Of a stretch of DNA of 40,432 nt, positions 7,898 through 15,212 are shown piece by piece. Within the stretch, counting starts at the first letter, position 1. Each line of letters starts with the position of its first letter. The position numbers and the translations under genes are program-made. The stretch lies in NCBI GenBank assembly GCA_025055835.1, contig JANWWR010000155.1, forward strand, positions 1 through 40,432, given 5' to 3'. The DNA is from Gemmatales bacterium (GTDB taxonomy: Bacteria > Planctomycetota > Planctomycetia > Gemmatales > HRBIN36). The notes below the pieces were generated by a model that searched no databases, was not told the origin of the DNA, and saw only the letters and a program-made list of their open reading frames with translations.

Positions 7898-8617
7898 ATG
7901 GCGAATCCCTTACCCCCGTCCTACGGCAGTTCGCGCCTGACCGACGCCGACCCCCGTCCGCGCCACGACGACGTCGGCCCGGAACCCAATGGTTCGCTCA
8001 GCGATTCCGCCCACCTGCGGGCCTTGCGGCTTCACCACGACTTCGCTCACGGACCAGAGGCCCATCCCCGAAGCCCCGTCGAGCCAGACCTCGCAAAACC
8101 CGATGCCGGTTCCGCCGCCGTCATCCAGGAACTTCGCCAGGAGAATGAACGGCTTAAGCAGTCTCTCGAACAGGCTCGGGCCCGACTCGAAAAGGCTGAA
8201 CAGACGATCGGACAGATGCAGGCTCGGGAAGCCGACTATGAACGGCTTCTCGAAGAAAAGACCGATCTTATCCGTCAGCTGCACCAGGAACTCCAGGAGG
8301 CCGGGAGGCGTCGGCCCGAGGGAAGCACCATTCCCAATGAAGAGGAACTCATCGCCCTGCACCAGGAGTTGGAGCGCGAACGGGAACAGCTCAAGCAGGA
8401 CGAAGAAGCCCTCATGGCCCAGGTCCGCGAGATGGAAATTCAGATGTCCCGGGAACGGGCGGACCTGGCTCGGCAGAAAAACGAACTGATGCGGCTCCAG
8501 AATGAATTGAAACATCAACTGGAACTGGCTTCGCGGGACGCTCAGCTCCGGGAACGTCTCGGACCGCTGTTCCGCCTTCAGGAAGAGCTTCAGCGCCGCC
8601 GAGGTGGTGGCCGTTAG
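7898..8617 (+). CDS. Coiled-coil protein of unknown function
   Basis: A 239-residue cytosolic protein with no signal peptide. The first 70 residues are Pro/Asp/His-rich and probably disordered. From about residue 75 to the end it is almost entirely heptad-rich Glu/Gln/Arg/Leu sequence, predicting a long coiled coil interrupted around the GRRRPEGSTIPNEEE segment. The end is basic (RRRGGGR). The ATG at 7898 has GAGGAG three bases upstream, which is tight. An in-frame ATG at 7856 gives 14 more residues and cannot be excluded, so the N-terminus is uncertain. It is transcribed away from hflX. I recognise no enzyme motif; a structural or scaffolding role is only a guess from the coiled coil. Confidence 0.8.
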   Translation: MANPLPPSYGSSRLTDADPRPRHDDVGPEPNGSLSDSAHLRALRLHHDFAHGPEAHPRSPVEPDLAKPDAGSAAVIQELRQENERLKQSLEQARARLEKAEQTIGQMQAREADYERLLEEKTDLIRQLHQELQEAGRRRPEGSTIPNEEELIALHQELEREREQLKQDEEALMAQVREMEIQMSRERADLARQKNELMRLQNELKHQLELASRDAQLRERLGPLFRLQEELQRRRGGGR

Positions 8618-8684
8618 CTCGCGGTTTCCTTAACCCATCTGCAACGATTCCCATCCTTGAATCGCCCGGATTTTTGCGCGGCGC

Positions 8685-9143
8685 ATGACGGTCTTTGAAC
8701 GCATCGAGGAATTGTTGTCCCGCCATCGGGCCGCCTGCACGGTGCTGCGACATCGGCCCGTGTTCACCAGCGAGGAGGCGGCTGCGGTTCGCGGCACGCC
8801 GCTGTCCAGCGGGGCCAAGGCCCTCGTGGTCAAGGCGGGAGATCGCTTCGTCATGCTGGTCATCCCGGCGGATCGCAAACTCGACGGAAAAAAGGCCCGC
8901 GGCGGACTGGGTGTCAAGTCGCTCCGCTTCGCCAGCTCCGAGGAGGTGAATCAACTGACCGGCCTGACCCCCGGTGCCATTCCGCCCTTTGGAAGCCTGT
9001 TCGGCCTGCCGACTTACTGTGACCCGGCCCTGGCGGAGAACGAAACGATCAATTTCAACGCCGGCGACCATGCCATTTCCGTGCAGATGAGCCATGCTGA
9101 CTGGCTGCGGATCGAATCACCGACGCTTCTGCCAATGACCTAA
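8685..9143 (+). CDS. YbaK/ProX-domain aminoacyl-tRNA deacylase-like protein
   Basis: A 152-residue single-domain protein of the YbaK/EbsC family, members of which hydrolyse mischarged tRNAs such as Ala- or Cys-tRNA-Pro. Visible marks are the early RHRPVFTSEEAAAVRG helix, GAKALVVKAGDRFVMLVIPADRKLD with the conserved lysine, LRFASSEEVNQLTGLTPGAIPPFG (the family's GxxPPFG turn) and the terminal NAGDHAISVQMSHADWLR. Length is normal. No good SD precedes the ATG. The gene is 67 bases after the coiled-coil gene and may be cotranscribed with it. Substrate specificity cannot be assigned, and prolyl-tRNA editing as a stand-alone factor is an inference from the family. Confidence 0.88.
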   Translation: MTVFERIEELLSRHRAACTVLRHRPVFTSEEAAAVRGTPLSSGAKALVVKAGDRFVMLVIPADRKLDGKKARGGLGVKSLRFASSEEVNQLTGLTPGAIPPFGSLFGLPTYCDPALAENETINFNAGDHAISVQMSHADWLRIESPTLLPMT

Positions 9144-9241
9144 CCCCAAGCCGAGGATCCGACAGGGAGGAATTCCATTCCGAATCGGGCCGATATACTG
9201 TGCCTGAATCCTGCACGGAACGGAAAACCAGGGGGAAGACC

Positions 9242-9820
9242 ATGCGATTGTGGCTGGCGTTCGTGATCGGGGCGGGGCTGTGCTGGGGCACCTATGTGCC
9301 GCTGATTGCGTTTGGCGGCAAGAGTTTGAGCGACGGTTCGCCGGGCATCGCCAACCGCTTCGCCGCGATTTTGTGTGTCGGCGGGGCGTACTTCGTTCTG
9401 GGTGTGCTGTTTCCGCTGGCGTGGTTTCTGCTCAATGGCGGGATGGGCAATGCCCGTTTCAGTCTCAACGGCGTGCTGTTCTCCAGTCTGGCGGGAGCGG
9501 CGGGGGCCTTGGGAGCCATCTGCGTGGTCTTTGCCACCTCCTTCGCCGAGGTGAAGGACCGCATCTACATCGCACCGTTGATCTTCGCGTTGGCCCCGAT
9601 CATCAACGTGCTGGTCAGCCTGATCTGGCATCCCACCAGCGAATCCGCGTTCCACATCGCTTTGCCGTCCGAATGGCCCGGTTGGAAGCTCCTCGTCGGC
9701 ATCTTGCTCGCTGGCATCGGTGCCGGGCTGGTTCTCTATGCCAAGGAAGAGGCTGAGGCGAAGGCGGTCAAACCCCCACCCGCCCGGACCTCTACGGAGA
9801 AACCGTCGGCCTCCTCATGA
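9242..9820 (+). CDS. Small polytopic membrane protein, EamA/sugar-porter-like
   Basis: A 192-residue hydrophobic protein with about five membrane segments (near residues 4-23, 40-65, 76-98, 108-128 and 148-168) and a charged, Pro-rich cytosolic tail. The opening LCWGTYVPLIAFGGKSL and the segment spacing resemble one half of EamA/DMT or glucose/ribose-porter-type transporters. It is shorter than a complete DMT carrier of about 300 residues, so it would have to dimerise if it transports. The start is chosen at the ATG following GGGGGAAG; a longer frame from 9200 lacks an SD. TATACT at 9194-9199 may be its -10 box. It ends convergent with the S1 gene across 44 bases. Substrate unknown. Confidence 0.8.
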   Translation: MRLWLAFVIGAGLCWGTYVPLIAFGGKSLSDGSPGIANRFAAILCVGGAYFVLGVLFPLAWFLLNGGMGNARFSLNGVLFSSLAGAAGALGAICVVFATSFAEVKDRIYIAPLIFALAPIINVLVSLIWHPTSESAFHIALPSEWPGWKLLVGILLAGIGAGLVLYAKEEAEAKAVKPPPARTSTEKPSASS

Positions 9821-9864
9821 CCCAGGGCCTTGTCAGAAGAGGTTGGCTCATCGGGTCAGCAGAC

Positions 9865-11151
9865 TTAGCCGAGACCGCCCTTGAGCGGTTTCTTCAAGTG
9901 AGGCGGAGTGCCTTTGCGCTGCTTCGGTGGCTTCTGCGGCTGCTCGGAGGGCGGAGCTTCGGTCGCCGCCTTGAGCGACAGCGAGATCCGTTTCTGGGTC
10001 GGATCAACCTTCAGGACGCGAACCTGAACTTCCTGACCGGCATGGACGACGTCCGCGGGCCGACGGACGTGTTGATGCGAAAGTTCGGAGACGTGAACCA
10101 GACCTTCGATTCCCGGTTCAAGTTCGACGAAAGCCCCGAAATCCACCAAACGGGTGACTTTGCCCGTGACCAGGCTGCCGGGCGGGAAGCGGCTTTCCAG
10201 CGCGGCCCAGGGGTCTTCCTGGAGTTGCTTCAGGCCGAGGCTGATTTTCCGGGTGTTCGGGTCGATCTTGAGGATTTTGACCTGCACGGTCTGGCCAACC
10301 TGCACGACTTGCTCGGGCTTCTCCACGCGATGCCAGGAAAGGTCGGAGACGTGAATCATGCCGTCTACGCCGCCCAGATCGACAAACGCGCCGTAGTCGC
10401 GGATGCTGCGGACGGTGCCGGTGCGGACCTGTCCTTCAGCCAGTTCGGCCCAGAGACGTTCCTTCGCTTCAGCCCGCTCCTTTTCCAGAAGTGCCCGGCG
10501 GCTGACGACGAGATTGCGTTCCGCGGGATTGACATCCGTGACGATGCAGTTGATCCGTTGGTTAACGAAAGCTTGCAGATCCTCGACGCGGTTCAGGTCC
10601 ACCTGGCTGGCCGGCAGAAAACCGCGGATGCCGTTGACCACCACTTCCAGGCCGCCCTTGTTGACGGCGGTGACGCGGGCTTCGACGACCTGCCCCTTGG
10701 ACACGGTGGACCAGTCCACGGCTTCGGCATAGCCAACGCGGGCGCACAACTGAAGTCCGTTATTCCGGTCGTAGCCGGTGATAATGACGTCCACTTCCGT
10801 GTTGATCGGCGGTCTGCCGTCGGGGAAATCCGGGAAGTGCGCGCGGGGAACGACACCTTGGGTGCGAGCCCCGTAGTCCACAAAGACGTCATCACCATGC
10901 CAGGCGACGACCCGGGCCTTCTTCGGTCCGGTGTCGGGCGGACCGTGTTTGCGTTTCTTCTTGCCTCCGCCTTCGCCGTGAAGCGTCTTGACATCCATGC
11001 CAGCCATCGCTTCCTCAAGCTGCTTTTCGATCTCGGCGTCGAAGTCGCGGCGAGTCGGCTTGGCCGGGGTTTCTGCGGAAGCGGGTGGAGAGGGTTCCGC
11101 AGCGGTCGGCGAGGAGTTCTCGGGCATTTCGGTCATGGTCGGCTCGGTCAT
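9865..11151 (-). CDS. rpsA: S1-domain RNA-binding protein (ribosomal protein S1-like)
   Basis: A 428-residue protein. It has an acidic, Pro-rich leader (residues 1-40), a basic hinge (GGGKKKRKH) and four S1 OB-fold repeats at about 80-140, 150-220, 235-305 and 317-388, followed by a basic tail (KQRKGTPPHLKKPLK). The last two repeats are the most canonical (DYGAFVDLGGVDGMIHVSDLSW and DFGAFVELEPGIEGLVHVSELS, each shown here in part). This matches the four- to six-repeat bacterial S1 proteins that help mRNA bind the ribosome. Four repeats is short for S1, so a second S1-type protein may exist elsewhere. The start is the ATG with AAGGA eight bases upstream; a TTG 21 bases earlier is less likely. 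It is third in a run after the Sua5-YwlE fusion and rpiB. Confidence 0.88.
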   Translation of the reverse strand: MTEPTMTEMPENSSPTAAEPSPPASAETPAKPTRRDFDAEIEKQLEEAMAGMDVKTLHGEGGGKKKRKHGPPDTGPKKARVVAWHGDDVFVDYGARTQGVVPRAHFPDFPDGRPPINTEVDVIITGYDRNNGLQLCARVGYAEAVDWSTVSKGQVVEARVTAVNKGGLEVVVNGIRGFLPASQVDLNRVEDLQAFVNQRINCIVTDVNPAERNLVVSRRALLEKERAEAKERLWAELAEGQVRTGTVRSIRDYGAFVDLGGVDGMIHVSDLSWHRVEKPEQVVQVGQTVQVKILKIDPNTRKISLGLKQLQEDPWAALESRFPPGSLVTGKVTRLVDFGAFVELEPGIEGLVHVSELSHQHVRRPADVVHAGQEVQVRVLKVDPTQKRISLSLKAATEAPPSEQPQKPPKQRKGTPPHLKKPLKGGLG

Positions 11152-11190
11152 CGCTGGCGTCCTTCGCAACAAGCTCGAGCAGATTCCCCA

Positions 11191-11655
11191 TCAGCCGGAC
11201 GAACGACAGCGGGCATAGCGCTGCTCGAACTGCATGATCTTCTCGACTCGCCGGGCGTGACGGCCACCTTCGAACTCGGTTTCCAGCCAGATGCGGATCA
11301 TGCGGTCGATGACTTCATCGCCGAGCAGATCGGCGGAGAGGCACAGGACGTTGGCGTCGTTGTGGCGTCGGCTCATCTCGGCAGTAATGCTGTCGTGGCA
11401 CAGGGCGGCCCGCACTCCCGGCACCTTGTTGGCTGCGATGCACATACCGATCCCCGTGCCGCAGATCAGAATGCCGCGGTCCAGCCGGCCACTGCTGACC
11501 GCCTGGGCCACTTCGAAGGCGAAATCCGGATAATCCGACGACGCCTCCGAATGCGCTCCCAGGTCTACCACCTCATGCCCGGCGCGCTGAAGCATCGGCA
11601 CGACGCGGCGCTTCACGTCGTAGCCGCGATGATCGCATCCGATCCCGATTTTCAT
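11191..11655 (-). CDS. rpiB: Ribose-5-phosphate isomerase B
   Basis: A 154-residue RpiB/LacAB-type isomerase interconverting ribose 5-phosphate and ribulose 5-phosphate in the pentose phosphate pathway. The N-terminus GIGCDHRGYDVK holds the phosphate-binding DHRG. The catalytic Cys lies in ILICGTGIGMCIAANK (C65), followed by RAALCHDSITAEMSRRHNDANVL with the active-site histidine region. Length is typical. The gene sits 60 bases after the Sua5-YwlE fusion gene and 39 bases before the S1 gene on the same strand. The Sua5, YwlE and RpiB order matches the ywlC-ywlE-ywlF (rpiB) neighbourhood I know from Bacillus. Confidence 0.95.
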   Translation of the reverse strand: MKIGIGCDHRGYDVKRRVVPMLQRAGHEVVDLGAHSEASSDYPDFAFEVAQAVSSGRLDRGILICGTGIGMCIAANKVPGVRAALCHDSITAEMSRRHNDANVLCLSADLLGDEVIDRMIRIWLETEFEGGRHARRVEKIMQFEQRYARCRSSG

Positions 11656-11715
11656 GGCGAGTCCACAGATCAGTTCACTTTGGCCGTTTGCGATACGGCT
11701 AAAGCCCAGCCTATC

Positions 11716-12825
11716 CTAACCGAGCAGTTGGGGCAAGCGGGACCGCAAACAGCTTTCAATCTGCTCGGCACAGCGCTCATAACGCTCCCGGTCGCCGCCC
11801 ACCGGATCTTCGATGTCGCTGCCGTCCGGACACAACAGCTCGATCTTCGGCCCGTCGGTGAAATTCAGTTCCTCCAACGCGGCCAGATGGCTGCGAGTCA
11901 TGGCGAACACGTAATCTGCCTGCAAAATAAGGCGGTCGGTCAGAGTGCGGGTCGCATGTCGAGACAAATCCGCTCCCCGCGCCTGGGCCACTGCCACGGC
12001 TTCCTCGGTGGCCGGCGCACCCGGCAAGGCCCCAAGACCCGCCGAACGCACCAGGAAGCCCTTTTTGGAAAGCTCCTCGGGCGCGCAACCCAGACGCTCC
12101 GCCAGCATCTTCTTGCACAGCGTCTCCGCCAAGGGACTGCGACAGGTATTTCCCGTGCAGACAAAGAGGATCATCGTGCCGGTCAACTGGGCCAGGGTGT
12201 CAGCGGAAACGACACCTTCCCGCAGCATTTTCCACTGGCCGTCTTCGATCATGACGACGCTCGACGGCTTGCCATAGCGGGTCGGTCCCGAGTCGATAAC
12301 CAGCGGAATCGCTTCACCCAGAGCCTCGACGACCTGCTGCCCCGTGACGGCATCCGGCTCCCCGCTCCGATTGGCGCTGGTCAAAACGACCGGTCTTCCC
12401 AGCATGTCAATTACCGCGAGAATGGCTTCATGAGCAGGAATGCGAATGCCCAGCGTACCTTTGCCGCAAACGTAGCGATGCACTTCCGCGGGCAGCCTGC
12501 TGACGTCGAAGCCCCCGGCGAAGACCAGCGTAAGCGGTCCGGGCCAGCAGCGGCGGCTGAGCCGACGAGCCAGAAGGCTTGGATGCGGCACCCACTGCGG
12601 CAGATCGAGGGGATCGGACAGGGCCAGGGCCATCGGCTTGTCTTCCGGTCGGCCCTTGCAGTGGACCAGACGTTCGACGGCCTCCGGCGAACCCGCATCC
12701 GCCGCCAGACCGTACACCGTCTCCGTGGGAAAGGCGACAACCTGCCCGGCCCGCAACGTCTCGACGGCCTCGTGAACGACTGCCATCGGATCCGGTTCCT
12801 TGAGCCAATCCAGCACGCGCGGCAT
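11716..12825 (-). CDS. Fusion of Sua5/TsaC threonylcarbamoyl-AMP synthase and YwlE-type phosphatase
   Basis: A 369-residue fusion. Residues 1 to about 210 are a YrdC/Sua5 domain (PTETVYGL at 33-40, KGRPEDKP at 57-64, then SANRSGEPD), which makes threonylcarbamoyl-AMP for the t6A37 base of ANN-decoding tRNAs. From about residue 218 a complete low-molecular-weight phosphatase follows. Its P-loop is CTGNTCRSPLAE (nucleophile Cys about 223, Arg about 229) and its catalytic DP loop is DIEDPVGGD. The Thr five residues after TG (about 227) is the residue that, in Bacillus YwlE, favours phosphoarginine over phosphotyrosine. The phosphatase starts at an in-frame ATG that could be a former gene start. 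The frame is uninterrupted, so this is a true fusion unless the sequence has an error. Start SD is weak. Confidence 0.92.
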   Translation of the reverse strand: MPRVLDWLKEPDPMAVVHEAVETLRAGQVVAFPTETVYGLAADAGSPEAVERLVHCKGRPEDKPMALALSDPLDLPQWVPHPSLLARRLSRRCWPGPLTLVFAGGFDVSRLPAEVHRYVCGKGTLGIRIPAHEAILAVIDMLGRPVVLTSANRSGEPDAVTGQQVVEALGEAIPLVIDSGPTRYGKPSSVVMIEDGQWKMLREGVVSADTLAQLTGTMILFVCTGNTCRSPLAETLCKKMLAERLGCAPEELSKKGFLVRSAGLGALPGAPATEEAVAVAQARGADLSRHATRTLTDRLILQADYVFAMTRSHLAALEELNFTDGPKIELLCPDGSDIEDPVGGDRERYERCAEQIESCLRSRLPQLLG

Positions 12826-12881
12826 AGATGTTCTTCGCTTGTTGTTTCGAGTCCCGACGGTGCCGCGAACCTCGCAGCTTC

Positions 12882-13607
12882 ATGACTCCCGCATCGGAAC
12901 CCTCTGATGAACTACGGAAAGTCGAACCCTTCGGCGATCAAGGGGCGTTGGTCACGTTTGCTCGTGAGGAGGACGCCCTCCGCTTCGCCGCTGCCTGTCG
13001 GCAGATCTCCTGGAACTGGCTCGTCGATGTCGTCTGTGCCTACTTCAGCGTCGCCGTCTTTCACGATCCGCAACGCATAGCCCTTGGCGACGTCGTGAAT
13101 CTGCTCCGGGAACTGCCGTTATCCCAGGCAGGTTTTCGCGGTCGGCTCCACGAAATCCCTTGCTGTTATGAAATGCAGCTCGATATGGATCGCATCAGCC
13201 GGTTCACGGGTCTAAGTGCCGACGAAATCATCGCTTGCCACTCAGCCGCCGAATACAGGGTGTATGCCATTGGCTTCTGTCCCGGTTTTCCCTACCTGGG
13301 CTATCTCGATGATCGGTTGTCCGGCGTGCCTCGCCTGGAGCGGCCGCGACTTCGGGTTGAACCAGGCAGCGTGGCGGTGACGGGCCGACAGACCGGCATC
13401 TATCCGCTGCCTCGGCCCGGCGGGTGGAACGTCCTGGGTAGAACTCCGCTGGTCCTCGTGGACCTGGCCGACAACTTCTTTCCGATCCAGGTCGGCGACC
13501 GGGTTCGCTTCCGCCGCATAGACGAGGGCGAGTATCGCCGACTGCTCGGCGAACGCCTGCCGATCAGCGAACCGCCGTCTCAGGAATCTGCGGAAAATCA
13601 GGCGTGA
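12882..13607 (+). CDS. pxpB: 5-oxoprolinase subunit B (KipI-like)
   Basis: A 241-residue PxpB/KipI-family protein, the subunit that with PxpA and PxpC makes the ATP-dependent 5-oxoprolinase. Family marks are the opening VEPFGDQGALVTF, then IPCCYEM with the following helix, the GFCPGFPYLGYLDDRL loop, VEPGSVAVTGRQTGIYPLPRPGGWNVLG and the closing VGDRVRF. No pxpA or pxpC is adjacent, which is unusual. I chose the ATG at 12882, where family homology begins; an in-frame ATG at 12828 would leave only two bases to the divergent fusion gene. No clear SD is visible for either. The stop overlaps the ispH 3' end by 10 bases. Confidence 0.9.
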   Translation: MTPASEPSDELRKVEPFGDQGALVTFAREEDALRFAAACRQISWNWLVDVVCAYFSVAVFHDPQRIALGDVVNLLRELPLSQAGFRGRLHEIPCCYEMQLDMDRISRFTGLSADEIIACHSAAEYRVYAIGFCPGFPYLGYLDDRLSGVPRLERPRLRVEPGSVAVTGRQTGIYPLPRPGGWNVLGRTPLVLVDLADNFFPIQVGDRVRFRRIDEGEYRRLLGERLPISEPPSQESAENQA

Positions 13608-14533
13608 GTCAGCAGACGCAATTCCCTCGGCAGCGGAAAGCGGACGTGTTCTTCGCGGATGACTCGCTCTTCGACCTCGGCCCCGTAGCGCTTTTGTAGA
13701 TGACGAATGGCTTCTTCGACGACTTCTTCCGGCGCACTGGCTCCCGCCGTGACCAGGACGGTCTTTACCCCCTCGAACCAGGCGTCCTGCAACTCTCGAA
13801 CGCCGTCGATGAGATACGCCGGTTTGCCGTGATCCCGGGCGATCTCCTGAAGCCGTTGGCTGTTGGAACTGTTCTTGCTGCCGAAGACAAGGACCAGGTC
13901 GGCCTCGGGAACCAGTTCCTTGACCGCCTCCTGACGATTCTGGGTGGCGTAGCAGATGTCGTCCTTGCTGGGGCCGACGATCTGGGGGAAACGCTTCCGC
14001 AGCGCCTCGATGATCACATTGGCGTCGTCCACGCTCAGGGTCGTTTGGGTGAGGTAGGCCACCTTGGCATCGGGCGGCAGGTCGAGCTTTTCCACGTCTT
14101 CGACCGACTCGACGAGGCGAATCGCCTCGGGGGCCTCACCCATGGTGCCCACCACCTCATCATGCCCTTCGTGGCCGATGAGAATGATCGTGTAGCCCTC
14201 GGCGGCGAAGCGGACGGCCTCGAGATGGACCTTCGTGACCAGCGGACAGGTGGCGTCGATGGCGAAGAGATTTCGTCGCTGGGCCTCTTCTCGAATCGCC
14301 GGGGAGACGCCATGAGCGCTGAACAGCAGATAGGACCCATCGGGGACCTGGCTGAGATCGTCCACGAAGACGACGCCACGGCGGGTGAACCGCTCCACGA
14401 CGGGACGGTTATGAACGATCTCGTGATAGACGTACAGGGGCGTGCCGAACAGTTCCAAGGCCCGTTCCAGGGTTTCGATGGCCATGTTGACGCCGGCACA
14501 AAAGCCGCGAGGATTAGCAAGAATGACGCGCAC
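13598..14533 (-). CDS. ispH: 4-hydroxy-3-methylbut-2-enyl diphosphate reductase
   Basis: A 311-residue IspH/LytB, the last enzyme of the MEP pathway, reducing HMBPP to isopentenyl and dimethylallyl diphosphate with a 4Fe-4S cluster. The three cluster cysteines are C12 (NPRGFCAGV), C96 (DATCPLV) and C194 (DDICYATQNRQ). Substrate-binding histidines are visible at HEIVHN, SAHGVS and GHEGHDEVVGTMGE, the last also giving the catalytic Glu. The start is a GTG at 14533 preceded by AGGAGG ten bases upstream. The N-terminus VRVILANPRG then matches the family exactly, whereas an upstream frame to 14602 adds unrelated residues. It implies that isoprenoids are made by the MEP route. Confidence 0.96.
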   Translation of the reverse strand: MRVILANPRGFCAGVNMAIETLERALELFGTPLYVYHEIVHNRPVVERFTRRGVVFVDDLSQVPDGSYLLFSAHGVSPAIREEAQRRNLFAIDATCPLVTKVHLEAVRFAAEGYTIILIGHEGHDEVVGTMGEAPEAIRLVESVEDVEKLDLPPDAKVAYLTQTTLSVDDANVIIEALRKRFPQIVGPSKDDICYATQNRQEAVKELVPEADLVLVFGSKNSSNSQRLQEIARDHGKPAYLIDGVRELQDAWFEGVKTVLVTAGASAPEEVVEEAIRHLQKRYGAEVEERVIREEHVRFPLPRELRLLTHA

Positions 14534-14543
14534 TGTATCAGGC

Positions 14544-14549
14544 CCTCCT
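14544..14549 (-). promoter_or_regulatory. Shine-Dalgarno of ispH
   Basis: AGGAGG on the minus strand, ten bases before the GTG at 14533. It fixes the ispH start. Confidence 0.75.
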
Positions 14550-14561
14550 GAGTCTGAAGCT

Positions 14562-14590
14562 ATGTTAGGGCCGTGCGGCGTGGAGAGCAA
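14562..14590 (-). promoter_or_regulatory. Weak candidate ispH promoter
   Basis: On the minus strand TTGCTC (14590-14585), a 17-base spacer and TAACAT (14567-14562). Each box is a modest match. Confidence 0.3.
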
Positions 14591-14608
14591 ATTGCCGATC
14601 AAAAGCAG

Positions 14609-14639
14609 AACGCCGCGCGGAGCAGGCTCCGGCGGCGTT
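14609..14639 (-). terminator. Terminator after the small secreted protein gene
   Basis: AACGCCGC (14609-14616) and GCGGCGTT (14632-14639) pair, and CGGAG/CTCCG extends the stem inside with a one-base bulge and a short loop. On the minus strand it is followed by CTGCTTTTG. It lies 30 bases after the stop at 14669 and upstream of ispH. Confidence 0.6.
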
Positions 14640-14668
14640 GCAGTACTCCGTCGAATGAGAGCGGAGGA

Positions 14669-14989
14669 TTACTTGAACTCCACCTTGGAAACCGTGATGA
14701 TCTCCTTGCCGTCCTTCTTGCTCAGGGTGCCCGTCACCTTGCCCTTCTTGCCCTCGGTGCAGATCTTGGCGTGATGCTCCTTGTGGGCCTTCTCGTCGAA
14801 GTAGTAGATCACGTCCTTGCCATCCTTCTTGACGACGATGACCGTGGCGCAGGCCTTTTCCTTGTTGAGTTCGCACTTGGCACAGGTGATGTTGCCTTCC
14901 AGGGTGACTTGTTTCTCGTCGGCCGCTGAGACGCCGGCCACCAGAGCGAGGGCGAATACGAGGCACAACGCAGAGGCGATCAGACGCAT
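14669..14989 (-). CDS. Small secreted protein with CAKC motif
   Basis: A 106-residue protein with a clear signal peptide (MRLIASALCLVFALALVAGV then SAA) and a mature part of about 83 residues rich in Lys. It has a CAKC pair, a further Cys after EKA and another in KICTEGKKGK, spaced as in a small metal- or disulphide-bearing beta domain. The ending KVTGTLSKKDGKEIITVSKVEFK looks like an OB- or lipocalin-like strand pair. Similar short proteins recur in planctomycetes as uncharacterised families, and I cannot give a function. The start is fixed by AAGGAGG six bases upstream. A strong promoter (15067-15095) and a terminator (14609-14639) bracket it as a single-gene unit, divergent from the Gfo/Idh/MocA gene. 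Confidence 0.85.
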   Translation of the reverse strand: MRLIASALCLVFALALVAGVSAADEKQVTLEGNITCAKCELNKEKACATVIVVKKDGKDVIYYFDEKAHKEHHAKICTEGKKGKVTGTLSKKDGKEIITVSKVEFK

Positions 14990-15066
14990 GACAGACCTCC
15001 TTGGTACCGCATGGGAAGCGGACACAGAACCCCCCTGGCCCTGCCTCCTTTTCCCAACCGCCAAAG

Positions 15067-15095
15067 ATTGTAGCCATGTGAAGGATTCCCTGCAA
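15067..15095 (-). promoter_or_regulatory. Promoter of the small secreted protein gene
   Basis: On the minus strand TTGCAG (15095-15090), a 17-base spacer and TACAAT (15072-15067). It leaves a leader of roughly 70 bases. Confidence 0.6.
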
Positions 15096-15112
15096 CCAGT
15101 TTCACTTCCTTG

Positions 15113-15141
15113 TTGAACCCGCTCCTTGAGAGGCGTAAACT
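15113..15141 (+). promoter_or_regulatory. Promoter of the Gfo/Idh/MocA gene
   Basis: TTGAAC (15113-15118), a 17-base spacer and TAAACT (15136-15141). It lies back to back with the opposite promoter at 15067-15095, the two -35 boxes only 17 bases apart. Confidence 0.5.
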
Positions 15142-15212
15142 GGCGATGCTGAACGGTGTTAGCGAAATTCCGGCCAACTGGGTTGCCATAGTCCCAAGCG
15201 AAGGAGACACAC

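Noticed and set aside
9817-12885. A 1022-codon open frame on the plus strand
   Set aside because: It runs antisense to the S1 gene, rpiB and the Sua5-YwlE fusion, all of which show clear family motifs. Long antisense frames are expected at high third-position GC.
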